Assembly (NCBI GenBank): GCA_022829145.1
Contig: CM040758.1
Coordinates: 22,438,575 to 22,502,574 of the forward strand
DNA from: Albula goreensis
Taxonomy: Eukaryota; Chordata; Actinopteri; Albuliformes; Albulidae
Direction: 5' to 3'
DNA: 64,000 nucleotides
A program made the position numbers and the translations under genes. The notes under the pieces are model-generated. The model was not told the DNA's origin and did not search any database. It saw only the letters and a program-made list of their open reading frames with translations. Below, in pieces: positions 24,152-36,100 of the stretch; position 1 is the stretch's first letter, and each line of letters begins with the position of its first letter.

Positions 24152-27100
24152 ATATACAAGGCGGTTCCGCTGACAGCAGTACTATCTGGTGTGGCAAATA
24201 AGGAAAACTTCATAAATGTATCTGCAGTATAAAAAAAGGAATGTAACCAAAATAATATTACCGCATTCTCTATTTAGTTACATCATGTCTCTATTTCTAT
24301 AAAAACATTTTCACTGAATCCATGACAACATAATAATTTCTTAAGAATTTCTACACAGGATAACAGAAGAGGGAGGTTCACACTTCTTGCTAATCTTTAA
24401 GATCCTTTGTGTTACTTCCCCTCATTTCCCCTCTCCAGCAAATCCTTACACCCCCGACTTAAGTAAAATATCACATGAGAAGCTTAGCTGTGCAGTCTAG
24501 ACAGCAGACACCGCACAGCACATCCTTTACCAGCCAAGCCTCACTTCATCCATGTGGATGCTGGCATTTCAGAGTAATATGGACAACACTGTACAAAAAG
24601 ATAACGAGACAGAGAGAGAGGGGGGGAGACAGTGCGTGTGTGTGTTTGCCCATGTGTGTGTGTGTGTGTGTGTGTGTGGTGTTTTCTGTCTCTTTTCTGT
24701 CTGTCTCCATGTCAGATTCTTGATGTAACATTTTCACTTTGTGAAAAAGTTAGGAGAAAATCATGTGAGGGGTGTGTTTTTTTAGAGAATGAGAGAGATA
24801 CAGAGACACGGGCACACGGAGAGTGGCATGTCCCCGTGTGGACATGGGGGGGCAGCAGAGGCCCGTGTGCTGAGAGAGAGGGCTTGATGTCAAGGCCGGC
24901 GGGCACATGCTCTCTCTCTCTCTCTCTCTCTCGCTCTCTCGCTCGCTCGCTCACGGATGCGCCGCTCGCCGGATTCCTCTGCTTTATAAATAGACGCGTT
25001 ATTTCTTCCCTTTCCCGCTGACCCAGAGGTCCATGCAAGGATAAAAGCTGCGGGACCTGATCTGGGAATTTTGGCTCGGGGTTCATGGCGCCCTAAATAC
25101 GGTGGAGCCTGGCATTCCTCTCCGATGGGGGGGGGGGGGAGGTGGAGGGGCAGAGCCGCCCTGGTGGAAGGAAGAGGGCTGGCCGACGCGTTCTCCCATC
25201 GAGTGAAGAAAATGTCTGAGCGCTGCTTAGATCGGGGGGTGGCGGGGTTCCGGAGGAGTAGATCACTGTCAATCACAGAGGCGCGCGCGCGGGATTTACA
25301 GTCTGAGGAGGGCAGATTGTGCTCGCCTTGCCCCAGATCGCAGCGGCTTCATTAAAAGCCCTGACCTTTAACTGTCTTGTGAGTTACGGCACGTGCCTCA
25401 AACGCATCGATTTAAGGGCTCTTGGGCCCAGGCAGTAGATGCAGCCATACTCTCACAGCAGCAACATGCCCAAGGAGTGAGCACTCAGGCTACATGGGAA
25501 TGCTATTATTTTCCTTGCAAGGTATACATTTGTGCCAGTACACAAACAATCTCTTCTCATGCTCACACTGAGCTATGCCCTGGTTACCATGCAAATGCAC
25601 TGTTTGTATTTTATTCATATGTTACATTCTGTTTTACAGATGAGATGCTAAAATATACACACAGCTTTGCATCATTGCTGTGAGAACAGCAGAGAAATCA
25701 CTTCAGGTTATTTCTTTGTGGGTTCTCAGCGAAGTAATGAATGAAATCAACAGCCCCCGAAAAGGTGTCAAACAAAAGGAATATGTCCTAATCAAAAGCT
25801 GCAGCTCAAATGTTTGTGTCTATATTCCCAGAACTGCACATGTAAATGGGTCTCTCGTGGTACTGAAAATAAGAGCGCTGTTTCAAAGGAAGGGTCAAGG
25901 GGTAAAACGAAAGCCATCTCTTTTCATAAATGTGCTTTGTTTCTACTCCCCCCCTCCAAAACCACACACAGAAACATTCAGCATCAGCTGTCTAATGAAA
26001 CTGCGTTTGCTTACCCCCCCAACCTACATTGTTTTGTGCAATTTTTCTCTTTTTTTCCATTGCTTTTTAAAGTGAACCTCAGCCTTTAATGCACATCAAA
26101 GCCATAAGCCCTCGCCGATCAACTACCCGCTCCACGGCGGCCGTGTGGCCTCCCGCCAAACTGACGTAACGTTCGCCAGAGCTCTGCAATTCAGGACGCA
26201 AATGGGAGATAATGACAAATGTCAAATTTCTGAGCTCGAAGGTCAGCAGCTACCTCACAAAACACTTTACTGCTGCTGCTTAATGCAACATGCTGCCAAA
26301 ACGCAGAACAAATATATCTCACTGTTTGATATGGGCAAGGCTGCTTCTTCAGTTAAATTACCATGATGCACATTCTTGTTCTTTTCTCCATAAGGATCAC
26401 AGCTACAAGAAGTTATTCTTTCTTAAAAAGTTTTCAAATTCTGTTATTTAGTACAATATTTATAAAATATTCTGTCAGGTAACTACAGAAAACCATAAAA
26501 ACCAAATGTAGCAGTACAAACTCATTGTCTTACCTGGCTTTATTATTGGAAAGTACTTGTACAAAACAACATGTATACAATCAACATCAAACTTTGAGAA
26601 CTTTTTCAACTTCTTAAATGTCACAGCTCAGTTTTTTTCCCAATTTCACTGCTCTGTCTCAAAACCCAACAGAGATAAACCACACTAATACAGATTTAAG
26701 CATGAAATGTACTATAAACAAATTAGAAAAATATTATATTCCACCCAACACCAACCCCACTTACAGACAATTTCCAAAACAGTTTATGCACTGCACTACA
26801 TACGTTTGAAAAGGTATGTGTCTGTCTGTGTGTTTGTTGTTAACAACTGGAGGTTTGGAAGGATAATATTAAATATTGGTTTATTTACTGGTTTTGGGGT
26901 AGGAGTCCTAATGGGGAAGGAGTTGAGCTGTTCTCGAAGGAGAAGAGAACCCCCCTGTGGAGATAGGAACAGCAAGAGGATGGTGAAGGTGGGGAGGGTG
27001 GGATGCCAGAGATGCAAAGCATGATGGGAGATGAGGTACGTGGTGTTTTTATATTCGTAAGTTCACTGGGAATTGGATGAAGGGGTTACCAGAAAAATTA

Positions 27101-30100
27101 TTCTCCCGGACTTTGTTTTAGCAAACTCCATTACCAAGAATTGGTACCTACAAGGAGATAGCAATTTATTTTTTTGTGTTCGGTTTTATATTTTTTATTA
27201 TGATTATGATCACTATTATTATACTTTTGAAATACATACACAAGTGTACATAAAATATATAATTATTGTATTTTTAAAAATAAAGCTCCAATTCAATACC
27301 ACTGTGTAAAGCTGTGTAAACACAGAAGAGACACATGGGTTTCAAGAGACAGGGTCAGCTGCCTCCATTATGACTGCAGCTTTGGAATGCAGCAGGCTAT
27401 AGCCACCATTGCAAACACTTTACATAGAAACGAAAATACCTTGTGAGAGGTCACATACATTCATTCCTCAGTTCCACTGATATTATGCTAAATATTGTTA
27501 ATTTAGCTACTTGATGGCTACAAGTTTCAGTAACTACTAGGCTAGCTATGTTTATGGACCGTAATGGGTTGAAGGATCATACTCTTGGCTCCAGACTCTG
27601 TTAGCCATGTAAAGTCACATACATGACAGGGAATGGACGAGTTGCTGATACATGTGCTTATTCAGACAAATTTTAATTCCAAGACACTAGAGCCTCTTTG
27701 TCCTTCAACATACTGAATACATTGAATATTTTGGTGCACATTTTGTGAGTAATTTCTCATTTGGGTGGCAGTAGGGCACGGAATCAGTCACAACATAGCA
27801 ACTATCAATTTTCATACATCTTTTGTATTTCTAGGGTGATTCTAGAAAAAAAAGTTATATTTCAGAAAATGTACTCATTACTAGAGTTAATAATTTTAAA
27901 AAATAATTCAAAATAATTGCAAAGAGTTAAATCAAGAATTTGGTTAAACACAGCAACCAATTCATCAACTGGTCTGATAGCAGAGAACTTTCTAATTGAT
28001 TCCATTCATCCCTCCTCCTTCAGAAACAAAGACGAAACCGATCAATGACTGATAACTATATAAACAATGCAAAGCTTCTGATTTCTGTGTTTACAACCAA
28101 GTGAATTGACATCACTTCCTACATCTGGAACATAACAGAAAAAGGGGCTGTGTGATCTCCCAAGATATTACCACAGATGCCAACACCAGTGTGAGCATGT
28201 GCATGATGATGTCATCTGACAGCACGTGCGATGTCCCATAGGAGTCTGAGGCGGAATTGTTGCGGATTTTCAGGAAATTCAGTAAAATGTTCAGTGCTAA
28301 ATTAACTCTGATGCAGTACACTTCTAGGGGTAGTCAGATGTGATCAGTCAATGTGAGGGTGCAGTCTTTACACAGAGCAGCCTGTTTCAAAAATGTACCT
28401 TATCTAAAAATATGAAAATACATGTGATGCAGACAGCTGGCAAGTTGAGCAAGAGCATAATGCGGTCATTCCAGATGGACCAACCACCACATTATAAAGC
28501 CCACCCACTTCCCTAAAACAGGTATGACACAACACCCAGGCCTGGGTGACACCGTGAATGAAGCAGGATAACACGCGTCTTACCATAGCAGTAGGAAGGG
28601 CACGCGACACCAGCCCTCAGGTCCTCGCGCCGGTTCTGCTGGAGCGGGCTCCTGGAAAGAGACCGTTTTCAGGGCAAGGTGGTGACACAGGAAGTGAGCT
28701 TAATGAGGGGTCGGAGCTCGGGGGCCGACCGCTGCGGCGCGGTGAATGGGAAGGCATGCGGTTCTATTCCCACCCTTTTAAGAGATTATGCTGAGACTAA
28801 ACCCTGGCACGCCTCCCATTTTACATGCAATGCGGAGCACTCTTCTGAGTGTTATCTGATATGGCGCTTATCCAGAGATATGTGCCACATGCACATTATT
28901 GTGTATGTCATTACAGCATGTTCATTTTGGTACCGTTAGACATAGCATGACATACAGTGTATGCAGGTGTGACTGTGATTACATTTTAAGACATTTTTGT
29001 TCATTATTGACATTGTTTAAAAATCAATAGTTATGATTAGTTAGTATTAACAGTCCCACTATTAATTTTGATAAAACAGGCAAGACCTAGGATCAGATTT
29101 TCTTGACATAGCTGGCTATATTTATGTATATACAAAGAAACACTCTGGTGGTAAAGTGGGTATGTTTTATGTTTTAAAGAGGGGGACTAGGTTCTTAGTT
29201 TAAATGGCACAGGTCAGACTGCTTGTTACCTATCAAACTTTAATTTTTGCCCAGTATTGTACTATGTGATACTACTGGAGTGACAGCTTCCTAAATTGGA
29301 GTAGTGGTTAAGGAACTGGGCTGTTATCCATACTGTTGCAGGTTTTTTTTTCCCTAAGGGAGTATTATATCGCTCAGGCAAGGCACTTTACTTAAATTAC
29401 TTCAGTAAATATGAAAATGGATAAACTGCCAGAAAGCAAAACGTTAGTTCCCCGAGTGCAGACAGAGTGTATGTGATATGCTAATGTATGATATTATACT
29501 AATAATATAATCATCTACAGAACAGAAATGCATCCTTCATCTCCTCGTCTTCTCTTCACAACATTAAGCAAAAAAAAGCCTGTAGAGTAACACATTTGCA
29601 AATTTACATTTAATTTCCATTTCCCAGAAAGAAAAAAAAAATTCTGGATGTTGGTTTCCCTGGAAACACGCAATTTCAACTAATGTTGTGCCAGTACTGG
29701 TTTTGAGCAGAAGCTAGCATTTGTCTACAGGGGAAGTCAAGCATGGCTGCTCTTCTCATTTGTGACTGCCCCCCCACCCCAAAAAAAAAGGCTGGCTTCC
29801 TCTCTTGGGAGAGGAGTTGTGCTCTACACTGTGGGCCAGTTAAAAAACCTTGTGAGTCCCACATTGTGAAGCTGGGCAAACTGCGGTAGCAGGCAAACAA
29901 ACCAGGCAGGTGTGTTCTCCACACAACTGCGCCTCGCTTCTATTCATAGAACACACGCCTCATGTTTGTGCACAGTTCAATTATTCATGGCTGTAGGTTG
30001 TGTTGAATATGTCAAAGTACAACAAGGTGCTACATTCAGAGCCACTGGTCTGGAAAGTAGGATGGCACCACAGTGTTTTATAATACAAATCAGAACAGAA

Positions 30101-33100
30101 TAATACTCTTCAGACAATGGACAGAAATATATGGCTTAAAATCTTTTCTGTCTGTGGCTTGGGGGGTCGGGGGGGGCCGGGGGAATAAACCAACCCAGAG
30201 TTTTTGACATTTCAAAGAAATCCTGAGACATTTCCATTAAAATATATTACAATAAAGAAGGTGCTGTACCAGCAGATGAAACAGGCATCTTACCTTGGCA
30301 TCTGTGACTCAGGTGTAGGCCTCAACTCCTTGGATGCAAAGTTCTCGACGATTGGCGAGTCTGGTTTGTGGATCCGTTGCTAAGCCTGTCACTGCTCTCA
30401 TACCCAGACTCAGTCCGCTGGATAGTCCAATTGTCACTGCGCAGTTTGAGACCAGCCCCGCCCTTGCCCCGCCCCTTCTCCGGGCCCTTGCCGTCCCTGG
30501 TCTCGGACTCCAAGGAGCTGCGGCTGCCGCTCTCCAGCCTCTGCTCATCCTCATAGATGGTCATCAGGCTCTTCTGCTTGCGCTCCTCCCTGGCCCGGTG
30601 CCTCTCCCGCTCACGGTGTGGCGCCCTCTCCTGGCCGGAGGACCTGCGGCGGGGGCTGTGCTGCCGGCGCTCCAGCTCGTTTAGCACGCTGTCCACATTC
30701 AGCACCTCCCGCACGGGCTTCCAGGACCTGCTCCTGCTGCGCCCGCCGCCTTTCTCCCGCGCGTCCTGACTGCCGTCGGTGTCCGAGCTCACCGCGGCCT
30801 CCTGCCTCCTCCCATGGCCTGCTGGTGGGCTGGATGGCAGAGAAGACTCGTGGGACGGCCGGCTTGAGTGGGAAGACCTCTCAGCCCAGGGCTGCCCCTT
30901 CCCTGGGCTGCTGTATCCCCTTGGGTCTGCATGCTGCCTGAACTCTGGAGGTGAGGCCGATCGGGAATACGTCTTCTCGGAGAACACATCTGAAGGAAAG
31001 TCCCACGTGCAACCATTAAGACAAGTACCTCTGATTCTCTTCATGATACTCACTCAAACGCACGCTACATCAGAGGACTAAGCTCTAGCGGTTTATCATC
31101 CATCGCAGACACGCACACACTCACATTACACGTCTGAGAACATGTATAAACAAAGACAAAAATAAAAACCGTGACGTCAAATAATAATCTTTAATAACTC
31201 TTCCCGGACCGCGACCATCCCTGACAAAGGAAAAGAAGGACTGATACATGTGAATTATGGAGATATTATCATTGCGCTTTTGTTTGGCATTAGGTCTGTC
31301 CCTGGATGCTCCAACAAAGACCGTGCGACTCCAGTCGCAAACGTCACGAGTAATCCTCTTTTAAAACAATTCTCCTAATCTTAGATTACGTAAGGTCCCA
31401 TGGCGGGCAACGCTAGGGCTCTGCTGTGTTTCAGCAATTCCGAGAGCGTGCGAATCGACGAGAGAGAATCCAGTTTCGCCGTGGCCCTTATGACGAAAAA
31501 CAGTAGCGCCTTCAAAACAAGTTAAATCAATTCCCACACAAAAAAAAAACCTAAAAAAAAAAGAAATTAACAATGTTTCCCAGTACTCCCAGCACAAAGG
31601 AATGCGTCTTTACATGCGATGTTCTGGCTGACAGTACTGCTTCTGATATTTCAATGGCATCATATCACATCTCTGCCCTGGCACGGATGCCAAGCCTGGC
31701 TGTACCTGGCAGCCCTGCCAAGTCAAATGTTCCGGGCACACGATGTCCCCAATCACATCCTGTAGGAATGTACCACTGGGTGGCTGGCACTGTCGTCCAC
31801 TTGTGCCCCCCCCCCCCAACCCCCTCATTCACTGCAAGCGGCCGGCATCACGAACAGATCTTATGCTGAGTGTGAATTTTGCCCTGCTCCTCGAAGCGGT
31901 GACAGCTCTATCGATTTTACTGGAGGAGGCTGGTGGGGAAAAACAGAAACTGCCTCCCTTACCGGTCCCCCCACCCCCACGGCGCTCCGCAATGGGGCGG
32001 CCGCCCTGCGGAGGCACGGCCGGGCGCTGAAAGACGACATGAATGAACCCTGCATCCTTTTTTTTTTTTTTAAAAAAAAAAAAAAAATATCATATGATAA
32101 ATACAATAAACCTACACCATCACCATGGGTTACCTCCTCAACATCACTGCATTTGAGGTGTGATCTATATTGAACACATTCCTGGAACCGTAGGTTATAT
32201 TCAGCACTGAACGGGCGGGGACAGGAGGTGGTGATCTGCAGAGTCCTGCGAAGCTGCCAGGTATGGATTAGACGTTCTCTGGATGATGTCATCCCTACAT
32301 TTACCATTGATTAAAGAGAGCTGAGGGCCAGACGAGCGGCCTGGCTGGCCAGCGTGCACGCTCCACTCAGATGAATTGTGAGGGGACGGCCTAATGCTTT
32401 TACCCTGACGTGTGTGTGCTGATGCACTGACATCAGCGTCTGAAACACAGTGTGCGTTAAATGTACGCATCTAAGAAAGTCCAGACATTCCTTTGTTGCT
32501 GGGCGTTATTTGTCAGTTATTATCAACAAAATAGAATAACGAATAATCTGGGTGATGACATAAGACTTCCTTTCCAGCCTTCCCCCTCCATAATGCTAAA
32601 GCGATATAATATGAGAAAAAGAGAAGTAGTGATGCTACAAACGGGGGCCAAATTTTCAGGAAGACAGTCTCATCTTCATCAAAAGAGAATCACAGAAAAC
32701 CCTTCAGTACACTGAAAATAGCTGTGCTGTGACCACGCTGGCACAGAAAACATCCTGAAAACGGGGTAACAACAGTGATGTAATGGTCAAATTCAGTGGC
32801 AGCGCCCCTCCCTGTTACAGTTTTCCACATTCCATCTGCCTAAAAGCAGGACAGTGCCCTTCTTTAAAACATTCTGACCCATAAATTTCCATTATATAGA
32901 CTGCACTTTACCCGTTAATCTTTTAGGAATTTTGCAGACTTCCGGACTTGGGCCAGTTCCAGACCAAAGAGACAACAAAGATTCACTACCACAAAAATAT
33001 TGATGCTATTTTGGGCTTTACTCGATGTTTCCACAGAGCAGCTTCTGTGATGTTTTTGGGGACAGGGTAGCAAGCAGGCGACTGTTAGACTCAGTGATCG

Positions 33101-36100
33101 AGGGGAAAGACAGGCCACGCGCTCAATCAGAGCCCCGCACGACTTCGCCCGCACATGTCACAAGTAATCTTCCTCCGACACACTTTTCCTAATCCCAGGT
33201 TACGTAAGGACCCAAGCCATACGACTCCGGCGCTGTCGTTTCGCTCCGTGTCAGCACTTCACAAAGTATCTAAATCAACAGCAGGAGGATCCATTTTCAC
33301 CTGCCACAGCTGGCTCCTGCAGTCCTCATCGGGGAAAAAGGGTCTTACCCCTGCTCTTAAAACGCATCATCCAGGGTGTATATACACCCCACAGTAAACA
33401 CACCAACTTGTCTGTATGTTTGTCCTTGTGCTAGTCTGTTTTGTCCCTTCATTTGACCAGTACTTCACCCACCACTTGGTATGCCTGACTGTGTGCCTGT
33501 CTTGTCTTCTGTCTTTTTTTTACAGCACTGTCACTAGATTTATGGGACTGGGGTGTGAGGTGTTAGGGAAGGGTCAGACTTTCTTTTTATTTACTATTAA
33601 TATAATTTTTCCTCTCTTATTACATGTTCCCTTTTTTCAGGGGGAGTCAGGGTGACACAAATGTACATTTGCTTGTAAATACTGAGTAAAAGTAAGTCAT
33701 CCGCCCTTATGGGGGGCGGTGGTTGCGGAACCTTCTGGAAGGTTGAGATTTAAGGGCCCCCACCTCTGTGTCTGAGGGTGTCTTGTCTCCGCTGTCCCCT
33801 CTCCGTTTCCTTTTTTGGGAGGTGGGGTGTCCGTAACTCCCCCGGCCTTTGAGCGCACTCTCTGGTGGCCTCCCTGAGCTTGCCTTTGGGGTCCCCCGGG
33901 CTGCCTTTCACTGTAAGATCCAGGGGAGACAGAGAGGGAGGGAGACTGCGGTTTAATTAGCGGCTGTAGAATCCCTAGGCTACTGCTGTACTGTAGCTCT
34001 GTGCTCCAAGGCTCTCTGAACACAAGGGAGTCAGTTATGAGTATCTAAATTCAGTCCTGCCAGTGTAGGAGGAAACGCACACAGGCTTTTTCAGTGGTAT
34101 TACACCCATGTCTCTCACTGTACGAATTAGCATCCCAACCTGCATTAAAAACATGCAAATATGCTTTCAATTGATAACAAGAACTTTCTACAGCATCAAA
34201 GAAAGACTGCCAAACACATACAGAACAGAATATATACATATATATATATGTTGTTTTGAACTGGATTTCAATAATCATTTCACTTTGATACCCTCATGCA
34301 GAAATTCCCTGTTGCGCAGATATAATTCTGTAGGATCTCACAGTTCATAAACTGTATAAATTGTGTTTTGTGGACTGTGGGCACAATTATCATGCCAAGA
34401 AATTACTGCACAAATTAACACACAGCTGCTTCATTTCCAAACATTTCAGCGTTTTCCAAAACATGCCTCCCCCCCTACAAAGTGCGACATTAGTTCCCAC
34501 AGCCTTGGGCTACAGGTAGCATTTTCTTGACTGGACCATTTAGCTAAAATAAAAAATAAAAAAAAACATTGTTTTATGGAGTATAAATTATTTAACAGGG
34601 TCCGCTGCTGGCTTTTAGGGGGAGTAACACACACACATTGTCATTTATATAACAGTAATGGATTCTGTGGTGGCCCTTGGCATCTCCTGGCAGTACCTGG
34701 CGCTCGTCCAGTGCCGCTCTGCCCGTTTCCTCGGCCGAAGCCCTGGCTCGAGGGGCCTTGCAGTTTCTGTTTGAAGCCGCCCTGGCCCGAAATCAGGCCG
34801 CTCACAGCCTCCCTGGCTGCATCCAGCTTCTTTGTGCCGGACAGCGGAACGTCGGTCGCTGTGCCACAAAGGGGAGGGAAAAAAAAACAAAGACTTGAGA
34901 CCCTCGCCTTGCCTTTCATCATCACAGGTGGTGCTGAGGGGTCCAGAACTCTCCGCAGGAGCACGGAACCGTGACGCCTTGAAGAGAGGTACCTGCTGTA
35001 GCCAGGGGCACGCCAGGCCAAGAATAAAACCTGGGGAATGTTTCTGGTTTGGACGAAATATTGGCCCCTGTTCTAGTGTATGCCTGGAATGTCCCGCTGA
35101 CTGCTTTTCCAGGGGTTCACTTTGTGGAATCCTCAAAAAGATATTTGCAGCTTGCCTGAATTTAATCTTCTGCATGTTATTTTATTTTTTTTTACACTGA
35201 ATTTTCTCACATCTTTAGCCAAAACTTAATACAAGATGAAACAGAACACGAGCAACAAAATCTTGACAATTATTTCTGTTTCCAAACATTTCATTATTTA
35301 TTTAATTAAAAATATGGAACACCCAAAGCTCCTGAGTGAAAGAGTAATTGCTCCCTTCAGTTCAGTAACAGGCTACTCTACCTTCACCGGCAATGACTGC
35401 GACCATACCCTCCTAAAAACTATTGATCAGTCTCTCACAGTCCTGTGGGTTATTTTTGGCACACAAAGCATGATAGAATGCAGAAATCCAGACAGGATGC
35501 AAATACTTTTTCTCAGGGCAGTGTAAATTGTTGATCTGCATACATACGCTGCCTATGACATTGTCCAAACATTAGCTAGCGTTACTTGTAAAAGAACTCC
35601 AATGCTATAGAAAGTAAAACTGGCAGTTGGATTCTAATTGGCATCAGCAATGATGCCATGATAAAGAGCTGAGGAGGGACTGGCTCCTGTTTCCATCGCC
35701 GGGGGAAACGCTCAAATGTGCCACTCTGTGACTGAATCTCACCAAACATTACCCCCTGACCAGCCTGCCTGTCCTCTGCAATGACCAAATTCACCCTCTC
35801 CTCATGCGCAATCGCGGCGGTCTTCAGTGATTAACTGTCACCGTAAGGCAGGCCTTGCAAATTAACGGCGCTGATGAAAACACTGGACTCTGCTTGGTCA
35901 AAGCTATCCAGCCGGAGACAAGCTGGAGCTGGAGGGCTGCCAGATTTTAAGGAAGATTATTGCAAGAGATGAAAGCACAAATGAATCCACCACTTTAATC
36001 CAGAAGGGGGGGAAAATAAATAAATAAATAAATGTTTATCTGTTGTCATCAACAACTGCTAGCCTTGCCAAAGATAGTGTGGATTTACATGAGTGGGCAA

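Larger units (their letters stand above)
19803..28583 (-). other. usp53: usp53 intron 13, the largest in the tail
   Basis: No coding sequence recognised apart from the CpG-rich island at 24900-25380. It contains (GT)n and (TC)n microsatellites. Confidence 0.5.
30990..33763 (-). other. usp53: usp53 intron between coding exons 11 and 12
   Basis: No coding sequence recognised. It holds the paired repeat copies at 31325-31485 and 33140-33305, a GC-rich patch at 31960-32030 and a poly(T)/poly(A) inverted run at 32059-32088. Confidence 0.5.

Noticed and set aside
24890-25276. 128-aa - strand frame with an Arg/Glu-rich end
   Set aside because: The Arg/Glu part is translated (TC)n repeat and the rest is CpG island; no family signature. 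Kept as a promoter candidate only.
30334-31081. + strand frames of 60-116 aa
   Set aside because: Antisense shadows of usp53 coding exon 12.
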